A stretch of 64,000 bases of DNA from an uncultured Eubacterium sp. (GTDB lineage Bacteria; Bacillota; Clostridia; Oscillospirales; Acutalibacteraceae): contig CAJTLP010000001.1 in assembly GCA_910577195.1 (NCBI GenBank), positions 62,001-126,000 of the forward strand, written 5' to 3'. A program made the position numbers and the translations under genes. Under the pieces are notes generated by a model, which made no database searches, was not told the origin of the DNA, and saw nothing but the letters and a program-made list of their open reading frames with translations. Positions 1 through 7,577 of this stretch are shown here, one piece after another; positions within the stretch are counted from its first letter, which is position 1, and every line of letters begins with the position of its first letter.

Positions 1-1466
1 TGGTGCGTATACTGGATGACGGAACTGTTCAGGCAGGTGTTGCCGAAAAATGGACCATAAGCGAGGACAAACGCACATACACCTTTAACCTCAGAAAAGG
101 TGCAAAATGGAATGTACAGAGTGAGGATAAGGAAAATCCCACAAAAGCTCAGGAGCTTATGGGTACGGACTTTAACCCTGATATCACTGCACACGATTTT
201 GTATTTGCTCTTCAGCGTGCAGCTGATGCCAATACAGACAGTCCTCTGTTCTCAACAATCGCAAATATTGTAAATGCGAAGGAGGTTCACTCAGGCAAAA
301 AAGCTTCCGGCAGTCTGGGTGTTAAAGCTTTAGATGACTACACACTTGAAATCCGTCTCATAGCACCTGACGACTGCTTTATGAACACCCTCTCCACTGC
401 CGTTGCAATGCCCTGTAACAGGGATTATTTCTACGCAACAAAGGGAAGATACGGATTGGGACTTGATTACACAATCTTTAACGGACAGTTTTATGTAAGT
501 ACCATCCTTGATAAATCTTATATTCTAAAAAACAACAAGCTTTATGTAGGTGAATATCCGTCAAAGGTTACAGATATCACTCTTAATATAACAGATGCTG
601 ATTCCGACATTCCGAAGAATATCAAAAACGGATATTACGACTGTGCATATATTTCAGGTGACGACTACGAAAAAATAAACGACAGCAAAGTAACGGCACT
701 CCCCTATTCCAATAAGATGTGGGCATTCCTGTTCAATAAAAACAAACAGCTTTTCACGAATAACGACTTGCGTCAGGCAGTCTGCCTCAGTATATCAGAT
801 GCCAAGCTGGACGAGCACAAGCATTTTACAAAAGCAAATTCATTTACTCCGCCAAGCTGTATGATTGGAAATGAAAAAGCAAATGAGGTAATCGGCAATA
901 CTGTTCCTGTGCAGAACACGCAAAAGGCAGTGGAGCTCTGGAAAAAGGGTCTGCAGGAAACACAGTATTCTATAGCAGATATAACAATCATTGTTCCGCA
1001 GAATATGGAGGATATTGCAAAGCAGTTTGTACAGGGTATTCAGGGAAGCATCGGTCAGATAACCAATTACGGCGATGAAAATAAAATTTCATTTTCGCTT
1101 AAGCTGAATGTACTCAGCGATGAGGAATACAATACTGCTTTTTCAAAGGGCGAATATGATATTGCACTTTACAAATTTGAAGCAACCAATCAGAATCCTG
1201 TATCCTTTTTAAGTGACATTATAAACGGCAATTATCTGGGTGAGGTTGATGATGTTCAAAAGAGATTGAAAGCAGCACAGAGTGCCAATGCAGGCAATAT
1301 GGCAGCCGCCTGCAAAAAATGTGAGCAGGCAATTATGGATGATTATTCCGTTATGCCGGTACTGTTTGAGGCATCCTATTATGTACAGTCTAAAGGCGTA
1401 AGTTCTGTGCAGTTTCACGCAGGAAGCGGAAGGGTGAATTTTATAAATGCACAAAGAGCAGATTAA
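1..1466 (+). CDS. Oligopeptide ABC transporter substrate-binding protein (5'-truncated)
   Basis: Extracellular solute-binding protein of family 5 (OppA/DppA type), which captures peptides outside the membrane for an ABC importer. The reading frame is open from the window edge, so the signal peptide and N-terminus lie upstream and the first in-frame GTG is not a credible start. The visible 487 residues begin in the typical segment GVAEKWTISEDKRTYTFNLR and continue with TAHDFVFALQRAADA, both characteristic of the N-terminal lobe of this family. The C-terminal segment with DYSVMPVLFEASYYV is also usual. The permease and ATPase genes are not downstream, so they are upstream of the window or elsewhere. 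The gene overlaps the start of the VanZ-like gene by 20 bases. Confidence 0.9.
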   Translation, partial: VRILDDGTVQAGVAEKWTISEDKRTYTFNLRKGAKWNVQSEDKENPTKAQELMGTDFNPDITAHDFVFALQRAADANTDSPLFSTIANIVNAKEVHSGKKASGSLGVKALDDYTLEIRLIAPDDCFMNTLSTAVAMPCNRDYFYATKGRYGLGLDYTIFNGQFYVSTILDKSYILKNNKLYVGEYPSKVTDITLNITDADSDIPKNIKNGYYDCAYISGDDYEKINDSKVTALPYSNKMWAFLFNKNKQLFTNNDLRQAVCLSISDAKLDEHKHFTKANSFTPPSCMIGNEKANEVIGNTVPVQNTQKAVELWKKGLQETQYSIADITIIVPQNMEDIAKQFVQGIQGSIGQITNYGDENKISFSLKLNVLSDEEYNTAFSKGEYDIALYKFEATNQNPVSFLSDIINGNYLGEVDDVQKRLKAAQSANAGNMAAACKKCEQAIMDDYSVMPVLFEASYYVQSKGVSSVQFHAGSGRVNFINAQRAD

Positions 1467-1914
1467 GACCACAATTTGCTGGATACTTGTCGTAATTTGT
1501 ATGGCAGTGATTTTCTGGCTTTCCTCAAGGACAGCAGTACAGTCTATGGAGCAGAGCAGTGCCGTACTGCAGTGGCTGATAAACCTTTTCGGAGACAATT
1601 TTTTCACGGATTTTATTGTCAGAAAATCTGCACACTGTTTGGAATTCACAGGTCTCTGCCTTTTGTACAACATTGCATTATATCAGACTGCAGGACACAA
1701 AAAGCCTGTTCTATCAATAATATTAACCTCCGCCTATGCGGTAACAGATGAATTTCATCAGCTGTTTGTTGAGGGTCGTTCCTGCCAGTTTACCGACTGG
1801 ATTATCGACTCCTGCGGTGCAGTACTCGGCACAATAGGCTTTTTGATTTTATTTTACATAGTAAATTTGATATTACAAAAAAAGGCAAAACTTGTTGACA
1901 GTGCAGATAATTAG
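1447..1914 (+). CDS. VanZ-like family membrane protein
   Basis: A 155-residue membrane protein with about four hydrophobic segments. It carries the VanZ-family signature: SSR after the first membrane helix, a SAHCLEF segment in the middle, and DEFHQLFVEGRSCQFTDW followed by a glycine-rich helix. VanZ homologues are linked to low-level teicoplanin resistance and to cell-envelope phenotypes, but the biochemical role is not settled. The start overlaps the end of the peptide-binding protein gene, suggesting co-transcription. The 3' end contains the -35 box of the nagB promoter. Confidence 0.85.
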   Translation: MHKEQIKTTICWILVVICMAVIFWLSSRTAVQSMEQSSAVLQWLINLFGDNFFTDFIVRKSAHCLEFTGLCLLYNIALYQTAGHKKPVLSIILTSAYAVTDEFHQLFVEGRSCQFTDWIIDSCGAVLGTIGFLILFYIVNLILQKKAKLVDSADN

Positions 1915-1922
1915 TTTATAAT
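1895..1922 (+). promoter_or_regulatory. Promoter of the nagB-metG-tatD operon
   Basis: TTGACA at 1895-1900 and TATAAT at 1917-1922 are separated by 16 bases. Both boxes match the sigma-A consensus. The -35 box lies inside the last codons of the VanZ-like gene, and transcription would start about 50 bases before nagB. Confidence 0.8.
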
Positions 1923-1980
1923 ATATGGGATATTATCTTTATAGTAATTTTAAATCTTTGATTATCGGAGGATATACATA

Positions 1981-2706
1981 ATGAATGTTTTAGTTTATGA
2001 TAATGATGAGCAAATCGGTATCGCAGCCGGTAACTATATGTGCGGTCAGGTACTGGCTAAGCCTGATTCCGTTTTAGGACTTGCAACAGGCTCAACTCCT
2101 CTTAAGCCTTACGGCCATATGATTAAGCTTTTTGAAAACGGTGCAGTTGATTTCAGCAAGGTAACCACATTCAATCTTGATGAATACTGCAAGCTTGATG
2201 TAAATGATAAAAATTCATATCACAGCTTTATGTATGAAAATCTTTTTAATCATATCAACATTCCAAAGGAAAACATCCATTTTCTTAACGGAAATGCTGA
2301 TGATTTGGAAAAAGAATGCAAAGAATATGAAATGAGAATTAAAAAATCCGGCGGCATTGATATTCAGCTTTTAGGCATCGGCTCAAACGGACACATCGCT
2401 TTCAATGAGCCGTCCGACAGCTTTCAGAGGTGGAGCCACGTTGTGAAGCTTAAGGAAAGCACAATCAAGGATAACAGCCGTTTCTTCAATTCCATTGAGG
2501 AAGTGCCTACACACGCAGTTACAATGGGCATCGGCTCCATTATGCAGGCTAAGAGAATTCTTATCATTGCTACAGGAGAAAACAAGGCAAATGCTATCAA
2601 ACAACTCATTGACGGCAATGTAACACCGCAGTGCCCTGCATCCGTATTGCAGTTCCACACGGATGTTACACTTATGCTTGACAAGGGTGCCGCATCAAAA
2701 ATTTAA
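1981..2706 (+). CDS. nagB: Glucosamine-6-phosphate deaminase
   Basis: Cytoplasmic enzyme converting glucosamine 6-phosphate to fructose 6-phosphate and ammonia, the entry of amino sugars into glycolysis. The 241-residue length matches the short Firmicute type, which lacks the allosteric extension of the enterobacterial enzyme. The phosphate-binding loop LATGSTP (about residues 34-40), FNLDEY (64-69) and GIGSNGHIAFNEP (132-144) are all present. A GGAGG ribosome site sits 9-13 bases before the ATG. It is the first gene of an operon with metG and tatD, unlike the common nagA-nagB pairing; no nagA is in the window. Confidence 0.96.
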   Translation: MNVLVYDNDEQIGIAAGNYMCGQVLAKPDSVLGLATGSTPLKPYGHMIKLFENGAVDFSKVTTFNLDEYCKLDVNDKNSYHSFMYENLFNHINIPKENIHFLNGNADDLEKECKEYEMRIKKSGGIDIQLLGIGSNGHIAFNEPSDSFQRWSHVVKLKESTIKDNSRFFNSIEEVPTHAVTMGIGSIMQAKRILIIATGENKANAIKQLIDGNVTPQCPASVLQFHTDVTLMLDKGAASKI

Positions 2707-2720
2707 CGGAGGAAATGATT

Positions 2721-4670
2721 ATGTCAGAGAAAGAAAAGTTCTATATAACAACACCTATATATTATCCGTCAGGCAATCCGCATATCGGCCACTGCTATAC
2801 AACAGTTGCCTGCGATTCCATAGCACGTTTCAGACGTATGCAGGGTAAAGACGTAATTTTCCTTACAGGCACTGACGAGCACGGCCTCAAGATTGAGCAG
2901 AAGGCTAAGGAAAAGGGTATTACACCAAAAGCATATGTTGATGAAATTGTTGCAGTATTCAAAGACCTTTGGAGCTATATGAACATCAGCTATGACAGAT
3001 ATATCCGCACAACTGACGATTATCATATTGAAACCGTGCAGAAGATATTCAAAGAGCTTTACGACAGGGGCTATATTTACAAGGGAAAATACACAGGCAA
3101 ATACTGTACACCTTGTGAGTCCTTCTGGACCGAAAGCCAGCTTGTTGACGGCAAGTGTCCTGAATGCGGACGTGACGTAACAGAGGCTGAGGAGGAAGCA
3201 TATTTCTTCAAAATGTCACCGTTTGCTGACAGAATTGAAAAATTGCTTCTGGAAACAGATTATCTTCAGCCGCGTTCACGAGCTGTGGAGCTTGTTAATA
3301 ATTTCATCAAGCCGGGACTTGAAGACCTCTGTGTTTCAAGAACGACCTTTACTTGGGGTGTACCTGTTACATTTGATGATAAGCACGTTGTATATGTTTG
3401 GGTTGATGCTCTTTCAAACTACATCTCAGCACTCGGCTATCTTAATAATCAGTACAATGACTATGATAAATTCTGGCCTGCTGACCTTCATATGGTAGCA
3501 AAGGATATTATGCGTTTCCACGCAATTATCTGGCCTGCCATTCTTATGGCACTTGACCTGCCTCTTCCAAAGCATCTTGCTGTTCACGGCTGGATTACCT
3601 TCAATGGTCAGAAAATGAGCAAGTCAATCGGCAACGTTGTTGATCCTAAGGTACTGGGTGAACGCTACGGTGCTGACGCAATCAGATACCATATTCTCAG
3701 AGAAATGGCTCTCGGTGCTGACAGCTCATTCTCTAACGAGATTATGATAAACCGTATCAATTCGGACCTTGCAAACGATTTGGGCAATCTTGTTTCAAGA
3801 ACGGTTGCAATGGTTGAAAAGTATTTCGGCGGCACACTTCCTGCTGATAAGGAAAGTGAAGATATTGACAATGAGCTTATTTTAATGTCCACTGCTCTGC
3901 GTGAAAAGGTTGCAGACCTTATGGATGAAACTCAGCTCAATAATGCCCTTGCAGAAATCTTTAAGGTTATTTCAAGAGCAAACAAATATATTGACGAAAC
4001 AACCCCTTGGATACTCGGTAAGGACGAGAGCAAAAAAGCAAGACTTTCCTGTGTGCTTTACAACCTTCTCGAGGCAATACGCATAAGCACTACACTTCTT
4101 TCCTGCTTTATGCCTACAACAATGCCAAAGGTATGGGAACAGATTGGCTGCAATGAAGAGCTCATCACCTATGAAAATGCAGGCAAGTTCGGTGTACTCC
4201 CTCAGGATGTAACCGTTAAGAAAGGTCCTGCACTTTTCCCAAGAATTGACTTTGATAAGGAAATTGAGGAACTTAACGCATTGATTACAAAGCAGGCAGA
4301 AGAGGCACAGAAGGCACAGCAAAAGCCTGAAATTGAAGGACTTGCTGAAATCGCCTTTGACGATTTTGCAAAGGTTGAACTCAGAGTAGCGGAGATTATC
4401 TCCTGCGAGCCTGTTAAGAAATCAAAGAAGCTTCTTAAAATAATGGTTAACGACGGCACATCAGAGCCTCGTCAGATTGTATCAGGCATATCACAGTGGT
4501 ATAAGCCTGAGGATTTAGTCGGAAAGAGTGTTGTAATCGTTGCAAACCTCAAGCCTGCAAAGCTTTGCGGTGAAATGAGTAACGGTATGCTCCTTGCAGG
4601 TGATGTAAGCGAAGATGATGTTAAGGTACTCTTTGTTGACGGTATGCCTGCCGGTACAAAAATACGATAA
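2721..4670 (+). CDS. metG: Methionyl-tRNA synthetase
   Basis: Class I aminoacyl-tRNA synthetase charging tRNA-Met. The HIGH motif is at about residues 21-24, the CxxC...CxxC zinc knuckle lies in CTPCESFW...CPECG, and KMSKS is near residue 298. A C-terminal tRNA-binding OB domain begins around FDDFAKVELRVAEI, as in the long bacterial form that dimerises. Two in-frame ATGs occur; the one at 2721 is chosen because the GGAGG site at 2708-2712 is 8 bases upstream of it, whereas the ATG at 2715 is too close. Eight hundred bases further it is followed directly by tatD, an arrangement seen in many Firmicutes. Confidence 0.97.
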   Translation: MSEKEKFYITTPIYYPSGNPHIGHCYTTVACDSIARFRRMQGKDVIFLTGTDEHGLKIEQKAKEKGITPKAYVDEIVAVFKDLWSYMNISYDRYIRTTDDYHIETVQKIFKELYDRGYIYKGKYTGKYCTPCESFWTESQLVDGKCPECGRDVTEAEEEAYFFKMSPFADRIEKLLLETDYLQPRSRAVELVNNFIKPGLEDLCVSRTTFTWGVPVTFDDKHVVYVWVDALSNYISALGYLNNQYNDYDKFWPADLHMVAKDIMRFHAIIWPAILMALDLPLPKHLAVHGWITFNGQKMSKSIGNVVDPKVLGERYGADAIRYHILREMALGADSSFSNEIMINRINSDLANDLGNLVSRTVAMVEKYFGGTLPADKESEDIDNELILMSTALREKVADLMDETQLNNALAEIFKVISRANKYIDETTPWILGKDESKKARLSCVLYNLLEAIRISTTLLSCFMPTTMPKVWEQIGCNEELITYENAGKFGVLPQDVTVKKGPALFPRIDFDKEIEELNALITKQAEEAQKAQQKPEIEGLAEIAFDDFAKVELRVAEIISCEPVKKSKKLLKIMVNDGTSEPRQIVSGISQWYKPEDLVGKSVVIVANLKPAKLCGEMSNGMLLAGDVSEDDVKVLFVDGMPAGTKIR

Positions 4671-4686
4671 AAGAAAAGGTATGAAT

Positions 4687-5454
4687 ATGTATCACAATAT
4701 TTTTGATACACATTCTCACTACGACGACAGTAAATTTGACCCTGACAGAGAAGAATTGTTGAATCATCTTCAAAGTCAGGGTATTACTTATGTTGTCAGC
4801 TGCGGATGTGATATAGAAACAACACAGTTTAATTTTGACTTGGCACAGAAATATAATTATATATATTTTGCTGCAGGCTTTCACCCTGAGTGTCTTGAAG
4901 GTGCAAGCTTTGACGATTTGGCAATCATCAAAAAGTTTGCACAGAATGAAAAATGCGTTTCCATTGGTGAAATCGGTCTTGACTATCACTGGATGAGTTC
5001 AACAAAGGAAGTGCAGAAGAATTTTTTTGAAGCACAGATTAACCTTTCTAAGGAGCTTGATATGCCTGTAATCGTCCACGACAGAGAGGCACACGGCGAT
5101 ACACTGGATATTCTGAAAGCAACAAAGCCTAAGGGTGTTGTGCACTGCTTTTCAGGCTCAAAGGAAATGGCTAAAGAAATTATTAAACTGGGTATGTATA
5201 TCGGACTTAATGGTGTAGTAACATTTAATAATGCAAGAAAAAGCCTTGAGGTTGTAAAAGAAATCCCACTTGACCGCCTTGTGCTCGAAACAGATGCACC
5301 ATATCTTGCCCCTGTGCCTATGAGAGGAAAAACAAATAATTCCTCATATATCCCCTATGTGGCCGAAAAAATTGCAGACGTGCTTGATATAGATCCACAG
5401 GAACTGCTGAGCCTTACGAATGAGAATGCAAAAAGATTATATAATTTAATATAA
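4687..5454 (+). CDS. tatD: TatD family deoxyribonuclease/metal-dependent hydrolase
   Basis: TIM-barrel metal-dependent hydrolase of the TatD family, reported as a 3'-5' DNA exonuclease in other bacteria. Metal ligands are visible: DTHSHYDD near the N-terminus, GEIGLDYHW, VHDREAH, VHCFSGS and LETDAPYLAP with the family's arginine-lysine loop PMRGKTNNSSYIP. The start at 4687 gives MYHNIFDTHSHYDD and is preceded by AAAAGG at a good distance; the ATG at 4681 two codons earlier is equally in frame but almost touches that site. It is the last gene of the nagB-metG-tatD operon and ends before a strong terminator. Confidence 0.93.
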   Translation: MYHNIFDTHSHYDDSKFDPDREELLNHLQSQGITYVVSCGCDIETTQFNFDLAQKYNYIYFAAGFHPECLEGASFDDLAIIKKFAQNEKCVSIGEIGLDYHWMSSTKEVQKNFFEAQINLSKELDMPVIVHDREAHGDTLDILKATKPKGVVHCFSGSKEMAKEIIKLGMYIGLNGVVTFNNARKSLEVVKEIPLDRLVLETDAPYLAPVPMRGKTNNSSYIPYVAEKIADVLDIDPQELLSLTNENAKRLYNLI

Positions 5455-5471
5455 AACAAAATCACAAAGCA

Positions 5472-5511
5472 AAAAGGAATGTCTAAAAAGCAGCAGGACA
5501 TTCCTTTTTTA
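5472..5511 (+). terminator. Terminator after tatD
   Basis: Perfect 12-bp stem (AAAAGGAATGTC at 5472-5483 with GACATTCCTTTT at 5497-5508), a 13-base loop and a T-run. It ends the nagB operon. Confidence 0.85.
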
Positions 5512-5540
5512 TTGATTTCATTTTATGAATATGTTATTAT
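5512..5540 (+). promoter_or_regulatory. Promoter of the alanine symporter gene
   Basis: TTGATT at 5512-5517 and TATTAT at 5535-5540 with a 17-base spacer. It lies immediately after the tatD terminator and about 30 bases before the chosen start of the symporter. Confidence 0.6.
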
Positions 5541-5571
5541 GATTCAGACATTTTTATTGGAGACGAAAAAT

Positions 5572-6945
5572 ATGGAGAAACTTCAGGAAATTGTAAAAGC
5601 AATGAGTAATTTTGTATGGGGACCTGTTATGCTGGTTTTTCTGGTAGGAACAGGTATATTTCTCACAATCAGGCTTGATTTTCTTACATGGAGAAATCTT
5701 GGATATTCACTGAAAAAACTGTTCAGCAAGGAGTCAAGAAAAACAGACAACGGCCAGGGCGATATATCCCCCTTCTCTGCTCTTATGACCGCACTCGCTG
5801 CCACTGTAGGCACAGGTAATATTGTCGGTGTAGCAACAGCAATGGTTCTGGGCGGACCAGGCGCACTTGTCTGGATGTGGATATCGGCCGCATTCGGCAT
5901 ATCCACAAAATTCGCAGAATGCTCGCTTTCATTAAAATATCGCACCGTAAATGAAAACGGAGAAATGTGCGGCGGACCGATGTATACACTTCAGAATGCC
6001 TTCAAGCATAAAAAAATCGGTAAAGTTCTTGCTGTATTTTTTGCGGTATTTACACTGCTTGCTTCATTCGGTATAGGAAATTCCGCTCAGGCAAATTCAA
6101 TATCCAGCTCTATTACAAGCACATTCTCGGTTTCTCCTGTTATTGTAGGAATTATATTATCTGTATTAACCGCTCTAATCGTAATCGGCGGAATCAAATC
6201 TATTTCAAAGGTGTCAACTGTTCTTGTACCTGCTATGGCAATTTTCTATATCGCAGCAGGCATTATAGTAATCATTATAAATTATAAGAATGTGCCTGAG
6301 GGAATAGCCCTCATCTTCAAATCCGCTTTCAATACAAAAGCGGTTGCAGGCGGAGTTGCCGGAACAATATTTACTTCACTGCGATACGGAATTGCACGAG
6401 GCGTATTTTCTAACGAAGCCGGTCTCGGCAGTGCGGCTATATCAGCAGCCTCTGCAACATCAGACCATCACGTTAAGCAAGGATACATAAATATGTGCGG
6501 TACATTTATTGACACCATTGTAGTATGCACAATCACAGGTTTGGTAATTGCCTCAAGCGGTCTTATCGGAAAAACGGATGCACAGGGTGCAGCACTTACA
6601 ATCTCTGCCTTTGAAACTGCACTGGGAAAAACAGGCGGAATATTTGTCACAATCAGCATTGTTCTGTTTGCATTTTCAACCATTCTCGGCTGGGAATACA
6701 ATGGTGAAAAATCACTTGAATTCCTTCTGAAAAAGCCTATTTATTGTTATATATACAGAGTGATATTTTCAGTGCTGACCTTTGTGGGTGCAACAGCATC
6801 ACTTGATATCGTATGGTCCTTCTCCGACATTGCCAACGGACTTATGGCAATACCGAATCTGATTTCACTTCTTGTATTATCAGGTGTACTCGCAAAAGAC
6901 ACAAAGGAATATCAAAAAACGTTGAAAAAGGAAAAGCAAAAATAA
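5572..6945 (+). CDS. Alanine/glycine:cation symporter (AGCS family)
   Basis: Integral membrane symporter taking up alanine or glycine with sodium or protons. The 457-residue product has about ten hydrophobic segments, and the family signature region is clear: GDISPFSALMTALAATVGTG followed by NIVGVATAMVLGGPGALVWMW. The later segments RYGIARGVFSNEAGLGSAAI and FAFSTILGWEYNGEKS are also typical of AGCS proteins. The start at 5572 (MEKLQEIVKAM) is preferred over an upstream in-frame ATG at 5479, because that one lies inside the tatD terminator and upstream of the promoter. The gene stands alone and ends in a bidirectional terminator shared with the XRE gene. Confidence 0.93.
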   Translation: MEKLQEIVKAMSNFVWGPVMLVFLVGTGIFLTIRLDFLTWRNLGYSLKKLFSKESRKTDNGQGDISPFSALMTALAATVGTGNIVGVATAMVLGGPGALVWMWISAAFGISTKFAECSLSLKYRTVNENGEMCGGPMYTLQNAFKHKKIGKVLAVFFAVFTLLASFGIGNSAQANSISSSITSTFSVSPVIVGIILSVLTALIVIGGIKSISKVSTVLVPAMAIFYIAAGIIVIIINYKNVPEGIALIFKSAFNTKAVAGGVAGTIFTSLRYGIARGVFSNEAGLGSAAISAASATSDHHVKQGYINMCGTFIDTIVVCTITGLVIASSGLIGKTDAQGAALTISAFETALGKTGGIFVTISIVLFAFSTILGWEYNGEKSLEFLLKKPIYCYIYRVIFSVLTFVGATASLDIVWSFSDIANGLMAIPNLISLLVLSGVLAKDTKEYQKTLKKEKQK

Positions 6946-6954
6946 TTCACAAAC

Positions 6955-6995
6955 AAAAAAGCTCCGAATGGGTAAATTCCATACGGAGCTTTTTT
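6955..6995. terminator. Bidirectional terminator between symporter and XRE gene
   Basis: Stem AAAAAAGCTCCG (6955-6966) with CGGAGCTTTTTT (6984-6995), a 17-base loop and U-runs on both strands. The genes on either side converge on it. Confidence 0.85.
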
Positions 6996-6996
6996 A

Positions 6997-7377
6997 TCAG
7001 CTGTTACTTATAGAGTTTTCAATGTATTCCATAAGTTTTTTCTTTTCTTCTACACTCATAAGTCTTATCCTGAGGAGTATTGCCTGTTCAAAATCAGAAA
7101 GCTGATTAAAGCGATCATCCATATACCATTTTTCAAATCTGTCAGGACTGTTGAGAACCGCCCCTTCACTGACAGCACCGGTATTCCCAAGAAGTAAATC
7201 AACACTTGTATTATAAAGTCTGGCAAGATTTTGAACGGTGGCAAGCTTTGGTGTACTCGTATTTGTTTCATAATATGAATATGCACTGCGGTCAATTCCT
7301 AAAGCATCAGCAACCTGTTGCTGGGTTAAATTTGATTTTTTTCTGAAATATTTAAGTTTTTCTGCTAAATCTGACAA
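6997..7377 (-). CDS. XRE-family helix-turn-helix transcriptional regulator
   Basis: A 126-residue DNA-binding protein. The N-terminal helix-turn-helix spans about residues 5-62 (KLKYFRKKSNLTQQQVADAL, then a SAYSYYETNTSTP recognition segment), the lambda-Cro/C1 type. The C-terminal half is charged and predicted helical with no recognised ligand domain. It is divergent from the secreted glucosaminidase gene across a 200-base gap with two face-to-face promoters, so control of that gene or of itself is plausible but not shown. The ATG follows an AGGAGGG site. Confidence 0.9.
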   Translation of the reverse strand: MSDLAEKLKYFRKKSNLTQQQVADALGIDRSAYSYYETNTSTPKLATVQNLARLYNTSVDLLLGNTGAVSEGAVLNSPDRFEKWYMDDRFNQLSDFEQAILLRIRLMSVEEKKKLMEYIENSISNS

Positions 7378-7412
7378 AACTCACCCTCCTTTATATATTT
7401 TCACTTCTATTT

Positions 7413-7441
7413 AGTATATACAAATATGCATAAAATGTCAA
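7413..7441 (-). promoter_or_regulatory. Promoter of the XRE regulator gene
   Basis: On the minus strand, TTGACA (complement of 7436-7441) and TATACT (complement of 7413-7418) are 17 bases apart. Confidence 0.7.
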
Positions 7442-7491
7442 TAAAAACCCTTATTCAGCACATTATGTAAATATTACAAGTTGTCTTAAAA

Positions 7492-7520
7492 TTGACATTT
7501 TTATTACAAAATGTTACAAT
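7492..7520 (+). promoter_or_regulatory. Promoter of the secreted glucosaminidase gene
   Basis: TTGACA at 7492-7497 and TACAAT at 7515-7520 with a 17-base spacer, about 50 bases upstream of the GTG start. The rest of the 200-base divergent gap shows only AT-rich sequence. Confidence 0.75.
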
Positions 7521-7577
7521 GTGTTTTACATGAGATAATATAAATACACGTGATTCAAAATCTAAGGGGGATTTTTA

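Noticed and set aside
1209..1673. A minus-strand frame of 154 codons across the OppA and VanZ genes
   Set aside because: A shadow of two genes with clear family motifs on the plus strand.
5479..5571. N-terminal extension of the alanine symporter
   Set aside because: It starts inside the tatD terminator and upstream of the promoter; the family's N-terminus matches the later ATG.
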